Below, piece by piece: positions 1-10,900 of a stretch of DNA of 64,000 nucleotides (its first letter is position 1; each line of letters opens with the position of its first letter). The position numbers and the translations under genes were made by a program. The notes beneath the pieces were generated by a model. The model had not been told where the DNA came from and ran no database searches. It saw only the letters and a program-made list of their open reading frames with translations. Where the stretch lies: NCBI GenBank assembly GCA_950295325.1, contig OX485805.1:18215501-18279500 (forward strand). The letters are read 5' to 3'. The stretch comes from Polytrichum commune (taxonomy: Eukaryota; Streptophyta; Polytrichopsida; Polytrichales; Polytrichaceae).

Positions 1-36
1 TTATTTTATGAGCTTGGGTAGGCATTAGTTATCTAA

Positions 37-255
37 GGGCCGCTTTACACTACGATGGAGAAGTCCTCCAGTCAAGAATTCTAGGGGAATTTTGAAATTT
101 GATTGGCCGAGAGTGACACTCTTGTCCGGTGGTGGTTTAACTTACACTACCGCCAAGAGTCCTTTGGTGGAGAACTTTATACATGGATGAAATAATGACA
201 TGGTTGACAAAGTGGTGACACTTTTTTCAAGGGGAGTTCAAGAGGTAGGATACTT
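37..255. mobile_element. Solo end of a PIF/Harbinger-type element
   Basis: A TAA at 34-36 is followed by GGGCCGCTTTACACTACG and about 215 bp that match, in reverse complement, the right end of the element at 1765-3338. The shared stretch includes the 'GACACTCTTGTCCGGTGGTG' segment. Similarity fades near 250 and no matching opposite end follows, so this is a truncated end or one side of a broken element. It has no coding content. Confidence 0.7.
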
Positions 256-424
256 TTGTACTAGAAGTGGAATAAAAAAACCATGAATCTCAATACAACT
301 TTATCACCCAAGGAAAGTAGGCAGGCAATGGGGCAACAAGAATGACCACAACAAATGATGGAGACTCTCATACTTGTCAAGGAAGACCCGCTTGCACTTG
401 TAACCGCAATGTAACCACAACAGT

Positions 425-650
425 GCCCAGGAAGCTTTTGGGCATAGTTGGTCAAGATCTTAGTGATTCTAAACCGGTTATATGTTGACATAATCTTCCA
501 GTTTTGCTTTATTCATTTGAGGTATATTCTTTTATAGAATCCTCTAAATGATCCGTAATTTTCTTGCAGTCTTGAACTTCAACCGGTTATTACTCAAACT
601 CAAATGGTTCATCTGTAACTAACCACTGGTTCTTCCCGAGCAATGAACCG
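425..650. repeat. Dispersed repeat E, copy 1
   Basis: This stretch runs from 'TTGGGCATAGTTGGTCAAGA' through a 'TTTGAGGTATATTCT' block to 'CTTGAACTTCAACCGGTTAT' and ends in an 'AACTAACCACTGGTTCT' segment. The same order of blocks recurs at 1536-1685 (partial), 6478-6645 and 63437-63665 on this strand. Reverse-complement fragments lie at 3835-3990 and 49890-50000. No terminal repeats or coding potential were seen, so the class is unknown. It may be the end of a retroelement. Confidence 0.6.
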
Positions 651-700
651 CAACAACTTTGCATATTGAAGGAAATTATGTAAGTTGTGGCCTACAATAA

Positions 701-1202
701 GGGCCACTTCACACATGAGCCGAGAGCCGTGACCTTGAAATTGTGAGAGCCCAAAAGAACGTGTACAAAGGCCGTCCCAACACACCTCCAAAATCATGTC
801 GTGCGGTCACGGATCCTCAAGTGTAGTGTGAAGTCATATGTGACCGGGCCCTCAAACAAATGCTATTTTAGTGTATTTCTATTCATGCGAGTCCTCGTAC
901 ATGATAAAATAGAACAAATCAATGGTTGTGAGCATTTGGAGTGCTATGGTCTCCCGGTTTTGTGTCAGGCCTACCTCCAAGAGGTGGTTTTTGAAAATAG
1001 TCCAAGTGACCATGAAACAAGATCGATTGGATGCCATGTACCAATCCATGTAGAGTTTACATCCATCTTGCATTCACATACTCAGTTGGTCCCTCAAGCG
1101 GAGTGTGAAGTAGCAAACTTGGACCGGCTCCGCCTTTTCCACCAATGAGAGTGCTTGAAGTGGAATGGTCACGGGCTCTCAGTCTCGTGTGTGAAGTGGC
1201 CC
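701..1202. mobile_element. Harbinger-type MITE, 'GGGCCACTTCACAC' family, 502 bp
   Basis: Terminal inverted repeats start GGGCCACTTCACACATGAG on the left and GGGCCACTTCACACACGAG on the right (reverse complement). They are flanked by the 3-bp direct repeat TAA at 698-700 and 1203-1205. A 3-bp TAA/TTA duplication with GGGCC-like termini is typical of the PIF/Harbinger superfamily. The open frames inside have no recognisable protein similarity, so this is a non-autonomous element. Related copies are at 5591-6077 and 45422-45748. Confidence 0.85.
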
Positions 1203-1274
1203 TAAGATATGATGAAATTGTGTTCACTAATATGAGCTTATGGTACCGATTAATTTACAAATGAGAAAAACCTT

Positions 1275-1525
1275 GCAATTGCTTTGCACCTGTAGATTGC
1301 ACAGGTTTCATACCATTTGGCTATGGGTGTTTGATTGTAATTTGGGCTTGGATACTATTTGGGTTTATGTACCATGCAAGAACCTTCATATGTAGGCAAA
1401 ATTGCCTTAGTATTCATGTGATTCATAGTGGTATCGACCCAACTAGTAACTATGGTATAGAAGGATTCTCTCGCTTTGACATACTGACTAAATATCAATA
1501 TTTGACTAGTATTACAGTTTAGTCT
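1275..1525. repeat. Dispersed repeat G, copy 1
   Basis: A ~250-bp unit shared with 6240-6470 and, more diverged, 39860-40080. All carry the order 'TTGGATAC..TTCGGGT', 'CATATGTAGGCAA', 'CCTAGTAT', 'GACCCAA' and 'AATATCAATATTTRAC'. The frames that cross it are not conserved enough to argue for a protein. It is followed at about 1536-1685 by part of repeat E, and the same G-then-E order occurs at 6240-6645, so G and E may belong to one larger element. Confidence 0.55.
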
Positions 1526-1764
1526 ATGGGGAGTATTTTTTGGGCACAATTGGTCAAAATCCTAGTGTTTTCAAGTCCAATTGATTATGTTATGTGGTCT
1601 TTTGGTTTTTCTTTGTTAATATGAGGTATGTCCCATAGATTCTTCTAGTATGATTGATAAATTAACTACACTATTTTGTCTAATTAGTGTGGGTTACCGT
1701 TTGGCATTACGCATTGCTATGACATTTTACATTGGAATATGTTAGATGATAGTATTGCATTTTA

Positions 1765-3338
1765 TGGCCGCTTTACACTACAGTGGAGAAGTGCACTGGT
1801 CGGTCAAGAACTTTCGCCCAAGACATGGTTGTTTGAGGCGAGGGATGGTATGCCAGAGAAGATGAAAAGACAATAAAATAATGCCTTAAGAAGTCTTGAC
1901 CGGCCGTAGTGTAACCACCTAAAGGAGAAGTGTATTGGACAACTTCACCAAGAGGAGAAGTCCACCGGACTACTTCACAAAACGGTCAAAGCCGGCCATA
2001 GTAGAAACCTTACCCCCTAAATGACCATTGTATTCATATTTTAAAAAATTATATTGATAAAATAAAATGTATATGGCAATGTTTTAGAACTTCTTTCATG
2101 ACAATAATTAATTTGAAAATGTTCCACCTCTACAATACATCCAAATAAAGGTAAATAAGTAGGTAACATTATCTTCTTATTGATTTTTAAAGAAATTACA
2201 TGTTGGTATAGTCCACACTCGTTTATACGACACCCTCAATATTACGACACATTTTTAGAGAACTCTTTATATTTTGGTGTTAATGAAATTATTAGTTCCC
2301 AAAAGTTGGATGGGAATTCAGATAAGATGACAATTGCTAATTTGGGTAGGCAACACCAAAGATTTTTGGACTCTTATTTTAAGAGTTCTTGAGAATATTT
2401 GTAATTATTTGGAGTTATAAGCTATTACTTCATACCAACTATATTGCTTAAACTTGTTGCATATATATTTTAAGCTCATATGACTTATGTTTTCATATTC
2501 CCTCAATAATATGACAACTTTACGTCATTTTTCATATTAATGAGAAGACGACAACTCGATAATACGACTTCTTTTGTATTTCCCACAACTGTCATACTAA
2601 AGAGGGAGAAAAATAATGCAAAGATTCTCTCGGGCCATCACACCCCCTTAAACCACGTGCGATAAAAGTTTGCTACCCTATATTATATGCCATGTATAAT
2701 TTAAAAATTTATGATATTTTTTCTACATATGCATAACCATTGATAATATCTTTTTTATATAAATTTTTAAATTTGTGAGCATCTTAATTTCTGTAGTAAT
2801 TGTTTTAGTTCAATTTTGCGTCATTCTAGTTAGAAACGGTATGTTTTTATAAAATTTATCAAAAAAAAATCATCAAATTTGGTTATTATTTTTTACTATG
2901 TAATAGATATCGTGTTATATCTACTCATGAAAAACGATTCATAAAATTTTGACCCATTTTGGTGATGCTTTTTGTAGAAAGTAGATTTTATTTATCGCAT
3001 GTGGTGTTCAACTTGACAATGGAGTGCACCCCCCTGAGAGATTTCTTTAAGGAAGAAATATTTTATTGAAGTTGGAGTTCTCCGGAGGCCAAGTTTGTTG
3101 TCCGAGACTTTGAGGTTGCCCAAGAAACTTGACCTCTGGAGAACTCCCCTTGGAAAAAGTGTGGCCACTTTGTCAACCATGACATTATTTCATTCATGTA
3201 CAAAATTCTCCACCAAAGGACTCTTGGCCGTTGTGTAAACCACCACCGGACAAGAGTGTCACTCTTGGCCAATCAAATTTCAGAATTCCCTTAGAATTCT
3301 TGACCAGAAGACTTCTCCACCGTAGTGTAAAGCGGCCC
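1765..3338. mobile_element. PIF/Harbinger-type element, 1.57 kb, defective, with nested insert
   Basis: The left end (TGGCCGCTTTACACTACAG) and the right end (reverse complement GGGCCGCTTTACACTACGG) are inverted repeats, flanked by TTA at 1762-1764 and 3339-3341. The left 230 bp resemble the left ends of the elements at 4075 and 47323 (for example 'AAGACATGGTT' and 'AAGAAGTCTTGACCGG'). The right end has the same hairpin-bearing layout as those elements. The interior is AT-rich and holds a diverged copy (about 2650-3030) of the hAT-like MITE found intact at 44870-45281. No transposase can be read. Confidence 0.75.
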
Positions 3339-3341
3339 TTA

Positions 3342-4071
3342 GTATGTAAGGGGAAGATATTTTTGAGTGTACTAATGGCAAGTGTGATGTGTTTAAGTAT
3401 GCAATAGAAATATACTCTTGAGCATACTAATGGCAAGTGTCATTTGTGTACACTTTAGTCAATTTGTAGATTAATATGTAACATTGGCATGCACCTCATA
3501 ACACTATTGAACATACTCATGCCAAAATATTAGTAAGCGCACTTGAACGCCAAGTGTCATGAGTTAACACTTACGTTGAAGTTGGTAATGATCAATGTAA
3601 CCTAGCATACACCTCAAAATTGGGTAAGTGACACTATTATACAAGTGGCACTAAATACCATGAACGGTGTAGTGATGTTCATTATTGATACTGTAAATTC
3701 ACCTAGCTTCCAAACCAACGTTGGCCTCACTACAATATTGACTCTTGAGTGAGGAGTGGTTTATAAAATTTGAAGAACGTAGTTCGCCTCTTCAAAACAT
3801 GTGTCTTCATGGTGCTTGTTATTCTATCCCGCCTTGCAATGAACATGTAGAACCCAATTGCTAGTTACAAATGAACCGGTTGACTTTGAGAAACAACCGG
3901 TTGAAATTCAAGATTTCAGAAAAAAACTAAACTACTGATCATTTCAAAAGAATGTAAAGAATATACATCAAATTAATATAGATTACGTGAAAGATGTCAA
4001 CATGTAACCAATTGAACTTGAAAAAGCTTATGTCCAAAATTCTCCCCGGACATTGTTGCCTTACCATGCAC
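3342..4071. other. Intergenic, no gene seen
   Basis: AT-rich spacer between two Harbinger-type elements. It contains only a reverse-complement fragment of dispersed repeat E around 3835-3990 ('AACCGGTTGAAATTCAAGA'). No open frame with recognisable content. Confidence 0.5.
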
Positions 4072-4595
4072 TAAGGGCCGGTTTACACTACGGTGGAGAA
4101 GGCCTCCGGTCGGTCAAGAATGCTTGGCCAAGACATGGTTATATGAGGCAAATGGTGGATGTGCCGGAGAAGAATTAAAGGCAATAAAATATTCCTTAAG
4201 GAGTCTTGACCGGTTGAAGTCTAAACACCTAGAGGAGAAGTTTAGTGGAGAAGTCCACCGGTGAAGAGAAGTTCACCTAATGGTGAAGATTTTTTGTGAT
4301 AAAAAACCATAATTCTCTACATTCACATTGTATCAACAGATTTCAACAAGAATTGTGTTCATAAGAATTGTGTAATATAATGTTCAATTTTATTCAAAAG
4401 ATAATGAAAATTACCAAATTGCCAATTGTCAAGTTTGGCCCACGTAGGAAATAAATGTCTCCTTGGGTGTTTAAGAATGAAGAGGGGAAAACCCATACAC
4501 ATTGGACAAAGCTCTACTCTTTGGTATTATTTAAGACATGCTCTCCTCTTAATCATCATCATCAATTTCTCTCTTCTTCTCTTTGATCTTCAATC

Positions 4596-4895
4596 ATGGA
4601 TAATCGAAGAAGAGAGATTTTGTGCTCTCTTATGATCTTTATGGTTTTGAAGTATTTTATCGTTTCAACTATGGCGATACAAAAAACCATCATGTATCAC
4701 CATAATGCTTCAATTATGATGATGGCATATTTTTTGTTTGGGAGCAAGGAGAGGGTGGTGTGGAAATTTCACCGGCCAAGTGGATACGTGTCACAATTTC
4801 TTCTTGGATCATATAATGCAAAAATGTTCAAAGATCATGTACGGGTGAGTAAGCATACTTTTTTTATTTATGTCATTTGCTTGGACCCATGTTGA
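4596..4895 (+). pseudogene. N-terminal remnant of a PIF/Harbinger-type nuclease
   Basis: The frame opens with MDNRRREI and reaches a segment 'MFKDHVRVSKHTFF' that resembles the N-terminal part of plant PIF/Harbinger DDE transposases, just before the catalytic domain. The reading then breaks: the continuation ('HVEQERYKIKT') lies in another frame from about 4890, and none of the DDE residues are present. An almost identical frame occurs at 47858-48160 inside the sister element. The family call rests on a short motif plus the element's 3-bp TAA duplication and termini. It is not a working gene. Confidence 0.55.
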
Positions 4896-4998
4896 GCAAG
4901 AAAGATACAAAATTAAGACTTTGTATTCCAATAGAATGAGTAACCAACCATTGGGAAAAAAAATTGCACAAAAAAAAATCACTAAGGAGCTACTACAG

Positions 4999-5003
<5 letters not shown>

Positions 5004-5072
<69 letters not shown>
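5004..5072. repeat. (AG)n microsatellite
   Basis: Uninterrupted AG dinucleotide tract of about 69 bp inside the Harbinger-type element. The sister copy at 47323 lacks it, so it probably expanded after the two copies separated. It produces an artefactual Arg-Glu repeat frame. Confidence 0.95.
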
Positions 5073-5074
<2 letters not shown>

Positions 5075-5590
5075 CTTGCCAACACCTTAGGTTTTGAATA
5101 AAACCAGATCTAAAATCTACGGTCCAGATTTGTTTTTGAAAATTAAATTTTTATTGAGTTGGGCTTCTTCGGAGGAGGAGTTTCCGTGGGAGTTTCTTGA
5201 GGCCAGACAAGAAACTGCTCCTCCGGAGAAGCCCAACTCCAAAAAGTGCCGCCATGTAAGCGGCCATGTCATTTTATCATCCATGAGAAAAGTTCACCAC
5301 CATTGTTTTCTTCACCTAGTGTAAACACCCACCGGTCAAGAGTTGCATTTTCGACCAATCACAATTGAGAAACGCCCTTTTTTCATGACCGGTGGACTTC
5401 TCCACCGTAGTGTAAACCGGCCCTAAGCAAATATAGGTGTCCCATTAAGAAAAATAACCAAATTAGCCTGCCTACGTTAGTTTTTATGTATAACATAAGA
5501 GACTTTGGGTAAGCCTGGCCCCATCATCATGCTAAGTTAGGAAGTTTAATAGTGTAGGAAGATGTCTACAGTCAAAGCTGAAATTACTAA

Positions 5591-6077
5591 GGGCCACTTC
5601 ACACACAAGACTGAGAGCCCATGACCAGTCCACTTCAAGCGCTCTCATTGGTGGAAAAGGCGGAGCCGGTCCAAGTTTGCTTCACACTACGCTTGAGGGA
5701 CCAACGGAGTATGTGAATGCAAGATGGATGTAAAGTCTACATGGCATCGAATGGGTCATGTTTCATGGTCACTTGGACTGTTTTCAAAAACCACCTCTTG
5801 GAGGTAGGCCTAACACAAAACCGGGAGACCGTGGCACTCTGAACGCTCACAACTGTTGGTTTATTCCATTTTTTCATGTGTGAGGATCCGCATGAATTGA
5901 AATTCATTGAGATAGCAATGGTTGAGGGTCCTAGTCACATATGGCTTCACACTACACTTGAGGGTATGTGACCACACTACACGATTTGGAAGGTGTGTTG
6001 GGACGGCCTTTGGACACTTTCTTTTGGGCTCTCACAATCTCATGGTCACGGCTCTTGACTCGTGTGTGAAGTGACCC
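5591..6077. mobile_element. Harbinger-type MITE, 'GGGCCACTTCACAC' family, 487 bp
   Basis: The left end GGGCCACTTCACACACAAG pairs with the right end GGGTCACTTCACACACGAG (reverse complement). The TAA duplications are at 5588-5590 and 6078-6080. The interior matches the 701-1202 copy in inverted order (for example 'AAAGGCGGAGCCGGTCCAAG' near the left end here and near the right end there). No coding content. Confidence 0.85.
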
Positions 6078-6239
6078 TAAAACAACCTCGTGTCACATTT
6101 GTGAAACTTGATTCTTGTGCGGATCTTTTGGATTTCCTTTATTGGTCTTAGGTATGTTCCATAGATTCCATTGTGCATAATGCTATGATTTCTCGAAGGA
6201 TAAGCTTGAAATTGCTCCATACCATAAGATTTCACATGT

Positions 6240-6645
6240 TTTGATACTAGTAGGATGTGGGTATTTTATGGTACTTTGGGTCTTGGATACCATTCGGGTC
6301 TATGCATCATGCAAGAGCCTCCATATGTAGGCAATATCGCCCTAGTATGAATGTGCTTCACAACGGTATTGACCCAAATTATAACTCTTGTATGAAAACA
6401 TTATCTAACTTTGACATTCCGACCGAATATCAATATTTAACCGGTATTGCAGTTAGTTTATGAGAGTCACATTCATTTGTGGGCATAATTGGTCAAGATT
6501 CTAGTGTTTCCAAGTCATACTGGTTACATGTCGTGATGTTACGGTTTTTTTTCTCTATTAATTTGAGGTATGTTCCATAGATTTCTCTAAAATGATTGGT
6601 AATTTAACTGAAGTCTTCAACTTTGACCGGTTAATACACTTAATG
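6240..6645. repeat. Dispersed repeats G and E in tandem, copy 2
   Basis: 6240-6470 matches repeat G of 1275-1525 and 6478-6645 matches repeat E of 425-650. This is the same order and orientation as at 1275-1685. The conserved order supports a single composite element of at least 400 bp, seen here without clear ends. Confidence 0.55.
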
Positions 6646-6774
6646 ACATTTAACCAAGCTTTAGTAGTTTGAATATGTATGAATTATACTTATATAAGTA
6701 GAATGCATTGACTAAACTATTGTAAAATAAACATCCAATTAGCACAATTATATAAGTTTAATTTTAGAATGACA

Positions 6775-7070
6775 ACATACTCTCTCAAATGGTAAGTCAC
6801 AAAAATTACTAACCTCAATGCTAATGAGAATTTTGTAATCTTTTTGACGTCCAAGTTCATTCATGCTTTATTGATGGTTTCACTTTGGGAGTGAAATCCC
6901 AGATAGTTGCTTTTTTCACTAAGGGGAAGCAAACATATATATTGAATTTTAGACTTTGAAGGTGAAGTGCACTCAAGATGGGATTTGTTTGACAGACAAC
7001 CTTCAAGAATGCAAAGGCAATTATTTTATTTTTCGAAGTTGGACAGGGCATGCAACATTTTTTGATCGGG
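6775..7070. repeat. Diverged solo arm of the Mutator-like foldback element
   Basis: The sequence follows the right arm of the element at 7751-9115 in the same orientation. It includes 'AGTCACAAAAATTA', a 'GACGGTTTCACTTT'-like block, 'CATATATATTG' and 'GGTGAAGTGCACTCAA', with many substitutions. It is an older, single-arm relative lying less than 1 kb from the young copy. Confidence 0.65.
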
Positions 7071-7309
7071 ATCATAAATTTTTGAAAAAAAAAAATCAGT
7101 ATTGCCATATTGTGAACCCTCTCCCTTCTTCCTAAACCCATGATGGGTCATAGTCGCCTGGGACTGGGACCATGCAGTTTGGAACGAGCTCTAGCCCCAA
7201 CCTGTATAAATGCCCCTATGTGACCACAATGGGCCATAGGAAGTTGGAACGGGAGGGGCCACCCCCTCACGACTTTGCCCTAAACCTAAACCTATTGTAC
7301 ATAGCTACA

Positions 7310-7560
7310 CTAACTATGATATTTAGTGTCACCAATTCTACTTGTCTTGCTCAATACGAATTGTAAACCGCGACGTAGTGTCACCAACACTAAATGGTGT
7401 CACCCAACATTATCATTGTCGTTTCTTGTCATTTTTTTTTTGTCTAGGGATTATAGATTTATTACAATGTTGCAATTATTGTCACATGCCAAGTGATTTT
7501 TCATCCAAATTTCAATCATGCATGACAATATTTCATCACTAGTTGATGACATGCATGAGA
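7310..7560. repeat. Dispersed repeat H, copy 1
   Basis: A 250-bp stretch ('TAGTGTCACCAATTCTACTT ... AAATTTCAATCATGCATGAC') that recurs as the reverse complement at about 49660-49880. No ends or coding potential recognised. Confidence 0.5.
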
Positions 7561-7750
7561 AGGTAGGGTTTAGGGTCGACGGATGAACTCATCCATCATC
7601 CATGACAATATTTGTGCAGTCATTCATAAGAAGTATCATCGGAGAAGTTACCATAGTGGCATTGAATACCATATGACACTATAATACCATATCTAGTATG
7701 GTTGATCGTTGGGCGAACGGAGGGCGTGCACGTGAACGAGGCTCATGAAG

Positions 7751-9115
7751 CGGGGGACGTTAAATACCCCCCGGCGAACTTTTCGGACTGTCAGATCCGG
7801 GCTGGGGCAGCCGCCCGTCCAGAAAATCTGGATTTTCTGGACCCGCCCGAAAACTGCTGCCCGCCCGCCCGATTTCGAAAAAAACCATTGTCCTTGCATT
7901 CTTGAAGGCCACTTACTCACAAATCCCATATTGAGTGCACTTCACCTTCGAGGGCCAAAATCCAATATATATGTTCACTTCCAATTGAGTAAATAAGCAA
8001 TTGACTGGGGTTTCATTATCAAAGTGAAACCGTCAATAAAACATGTAATTAACTTAGAAATCAAAAATATTACAAAACCCTCACTAGCACTGAGGTTATA
8101 ATTTTTGTGACTCACAATTTGAAATTGTCTTTGTCATTCTAAAATGACACTTAAATTTAGTGCTGATTTAGTATGTGTATTTTATAATATTTTAGGTAAT
8201 GCCGTCTACTTTCACAAGTATTCATACGCATTCATTAATCAATTATTAGAATTAATTCATTGGACTTGATTATTAGAACTAATTCACTGGAATTAAATTC
8301 CAGAAATTAGTTATTATAATTAATTCACTGGAATTGATTCCAGAAATTAATTATTATAATTAATTCACTGGAATTGATTCCAGAAATTAATTATTATAAT
8401 TAATTCACTAGAATTAAATTCCAGATATTAATTATTAGAATTAATTCACTGGAATTAAATTCCAGATATTAATTATTATAATTAAATCACTGGAATTGAT
8501 TCCAGAAATTCATTATTAGAATTAACTCACTGGAATTAATTCCAATAATTAATTAATTACAGTAAGTACATTTTATAATCAATTAGCTTTACTTAATTTT
8601 GTAAGCATAATTTCTGATTTATTTGGGATTAATGAATGCGTATGAATACTTGTGAAAGTAGACGGCATTACCTAAAATATTATAAAATACACATACTAAA
8701 TCAGCACACTAAATTTAAGTGTCATTTTAGAATGACAAAGACAATTTCAAATTGTGAGTCACAAAAATTATAACCTCAGTGCTAGTGAGGGTTTTGTAAT
8801 ATTTTTGATTTCTAAGTTAATTACATGTTTTATTGACGGTTTCACTTTGATAATGAAACCCCAGTCAATTGCTTATTTACTCAATTGGAAGTGAACATAT
8901 ATATTGGATTTTGGCCCTCGAAGGTGAAGTGCACTCAATATGGGATTTGTGAGTAAGTGGCCTTCAAGAATGCAAGGACAATGGTTTTTTTCGAAATCGG
9001 GCGGGCGGGCAGCAGTTTTCGGGCGGGTCCAGAAAATCCAGATTTTCTGGACGGGCGGCTGCCCCAGCCCGGATCTGACTGTCCGAAAAGTTCGTGGGGG
9101 GTATTTAACGTCCCC
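7751..9115. mobile_element. Mutator-like foldback element, 1365 bp, ~490-bp inverted arms, 9-bp TSD
   Basis: The left arm (7751-8241) and right arm (8627-9115) are long, nearly identical inverted repeats, ending in GGGGACGTTAAATACCCCCC and its complement. The direct repeat CTCATGAAG occurs immediately outside both ends (7742-7750 and 9116-9124). A 9-bp duplication with long inverted ends is the usual signature of Mutator-like (MULE) elements. Each arm has a GC-rich outer part with an internal palindrome around 'CCAGAAAATCTGGATTTTCTGG' minus its outer bases. The core is a short AT-rich tandem array. No transposase is present, so it moves, if at all, by enzyme supplied elsewhere. The few differences between arms suggest recent insertion or gene conversion. 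Confidence 0.88.
8242..8626. repeat. ~36-bp AT-rich tandem array at the foldback core
   Basis: Units such as 'AATTAATTCACTGGAATTGA' followed by 'TTCCAGAAATTATTATAATT' repeat about eight times. Each unit contains the small inverted repeat TGGAATT/AATTCCA. The array forms the loop between the two long arms of the foldback element. Confidence 0.85.
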
Positions 9116-9124
9116 CTCATGAAG

Positions 9125-9739
9125 CCATAAAGACTTGCTTCCATGCAGAAGAGGGGAGAAGGATCTCAACGATTCTCATCATTGGCAATTAGGGGAGGCC
9201 GGATTTGAGGCACAGAAAGACGAGATTAGAAGAAGAAGAAAAAAGAAGAAGACGATTGACGCATGCCAAGCTCGTGGGAACGGAGTCCTGACATCGCCTT
9301 CGCAGGCGGAAAGGCGAGCAGACATCCTCTTGTACGTGCGCGGATGTGGCTCGCGTCTGTCCATTTAACACAAACAATCTCCATTGCAGATGGTACCATT
9401 TGCAGACTGCTCCATTCCACTGTTGTAGGGTGCTTTTCAATTGTGGTTGTTCAATCTAATTTTAGGATAGAAGCTAGCTGGCAGGCAGAGAGCCAGGAGC
9501 ATGTTCTTCATGTGTTGTCCATTTCACTTCGTGCCACTGACGTACTTAATTAACTTGCAACGGACATGTCTTGCGTTGACGGGTCGAGTAATCCATGAAT
9601 TACCACATCAAGAAGATTTAGAGGCCGTGAAGAGCTGGTAATTGACTGGAGAGTCGGCGAGGAGTGTCACTTCACTTTGTGCAGGAGCAGGAGCGATGCA
9701 GAGCGAAGAGGCCAGTGATGTGATGTGCACGTACACTTG
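9125..9739. other. Intergenic, no gene seen
   Basis: Spacer between the foldback element and the tandem repeat. It contains a purine-rich GAAGAAGAAG stretch at 9225-9255. The frames on both strands here are short, mutually overlapping and unlike known proteins. Confidence 0.4.
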
Positions 9740-10900
9740 TGGTTTCTTTTAGTGGGAGTGGAAATGGAACTGGAACTGGAAACAGCTGTACTCGAACGTA
9801 CTACTCTGAATAGGGTTGCAACTGCTGATGAAGTGGATTGATTTCGCAAATTGGTAAGGAATCGAAGGATGCACCTCTGGTAGTTCGTCTTCTACATTGT
9901 TAGTCAATTGTACTTCATCATTTCCTTCATAGTTATCGTCATCGTCGTTGCCGCTGCATGCTCGGTGCGGAGCCATTATGATTGTACCGTGGTGAGAGCC
10001 TCTCTCGCGAAGACTACATCCTTCCTTGCTGCGTGGTGTGCGTTGATGTGCATTCGTGGGTTTTAAAGTGGACTTGGTAGTAGCAGTACTCGGACTTACT
10101 GTTCTGAATAGAATTTCAAGTGTTGAAAAGTGTTGCTTCGCGTCTTGGCGCGCAAACTGGATAAGAAATGGAAGGATGCTCCTCTGGCAGTTCGTCCTTT
10201 AGTTAAATTCGCTCCCATTTGACAAGTTAGCCATTCTTCATCACTCCTTTCGTCGTCATCGTCGCTGCTGCCGCCGCTTCTTCCTCCCTGCCGCGGCATC
10301 ACGATTGTACTATGGTGAGAGCCCCTCTCGGTAAGAACGTATAACTTCTTCCTGCAAGTAGAAGTACTCGGACAGACTGCTGTGAAACAGATTATATCCT
10401 GTTCAGAGGATTTATTTCAAGGCTCGCCGTGCAAACAGGTAAGGGAGGATGGTTGCTATTCGAGCATTCCTTCATCCTCTAGTTCAATTAAGCTCTTTTC
10501 ATACCTTTCTGCATCATTTCCTTCTTATTAGTCGTCATCGTCTCTGTTACTGCTGCTGCTTCCTCCCTGCGGCGCTATCATGATTGAACTGTGGTGAACA
10601 GTGCACCCTTGCTTCCTTCCTGCCGACCTTCCTTCCTTTTTTCTTTGGCGGCGTGGAATATGGCACTGCTCTGAAACGAATTTGAACTGGTGCAGTTGAT
10701 TGCTTGAAGATGATTTAATTGTTACAAAGGTCGGCACGCACACAGGTAAGGATGGATCGATGCTCCTCTGGCACTTCCTGATTCCTTTCACATGCTGATC
10801 TCCCGCCATCCTTCCTTCTTAGTCGTCGTCGTCGTCGTCGATGCTTCTTCTCCCTCACTGCGACGCGCTCATGATTCTATCGGGTGGGAGCCTTTCTCGC
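9740..10900. repeat. Four-copy diverged tandem repeat of about 290 bp upstream of the ABCC gene
   Basis: Three landmarks recur in order. The first is 'GTACTCGGACTTACTGTTCTG'-like (about 9790, 10087, 10365). The second is 'GGATGCTCCTCTGGCAGTTC'-like (about 9867, 10174, 10448, 10758). The third is 'GTCGTCATCGTCG...CATGATTGTACTGTGGTGAG'-like (about 9931, 10250, 10530, 10818). Spacings are about 280-320 bp. On the minus strand three units keep an open frame with an acidic Asp run (9749-9976, 10096-10302, 10528-10809). Nothing identifies a protein, and the units could equally be promoter-proximal duplications. Confidence 0.7.

Larger units (their letters stand above)
4075..5423 (+). mobile_element. 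PIF/Harbinger-type element, 1.35 kb, carrying a transposase remnant
   Basis: Both ends read GGGCCGGTTTACACTACGG inward and are flanked by TAA at 4072-4074 and 5424-5426, a Harbinger-type 3-bp duplication. The right subterminal region (about 5155-5245) holds an inverted repeat built on 'GAGTTGGGCTTCT' and 'AGAAGCCCAACTC' that would fold into a hairpin. The interior carries the start of a transposase-like frame (4596-4895) and a long (AG)n tract. A sister copy at 47323-48532 has the same structure. Both look like internally deleted derivatives of one autonomous element. Confidence 0.85.

Noticed and set aside
4870-5097. Arg-Glu repeat protein frame
   Set aside because: Produced by the (AG)n microsatellite inside a transposon.
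7702-7996. Overlapping frames in the left arm, mirrored in the right arm at 8873-9169
   Set aside because: They arise from the GC-rich inverted arms of the foldback element, have no domain, and are open on both strands because of the composition.
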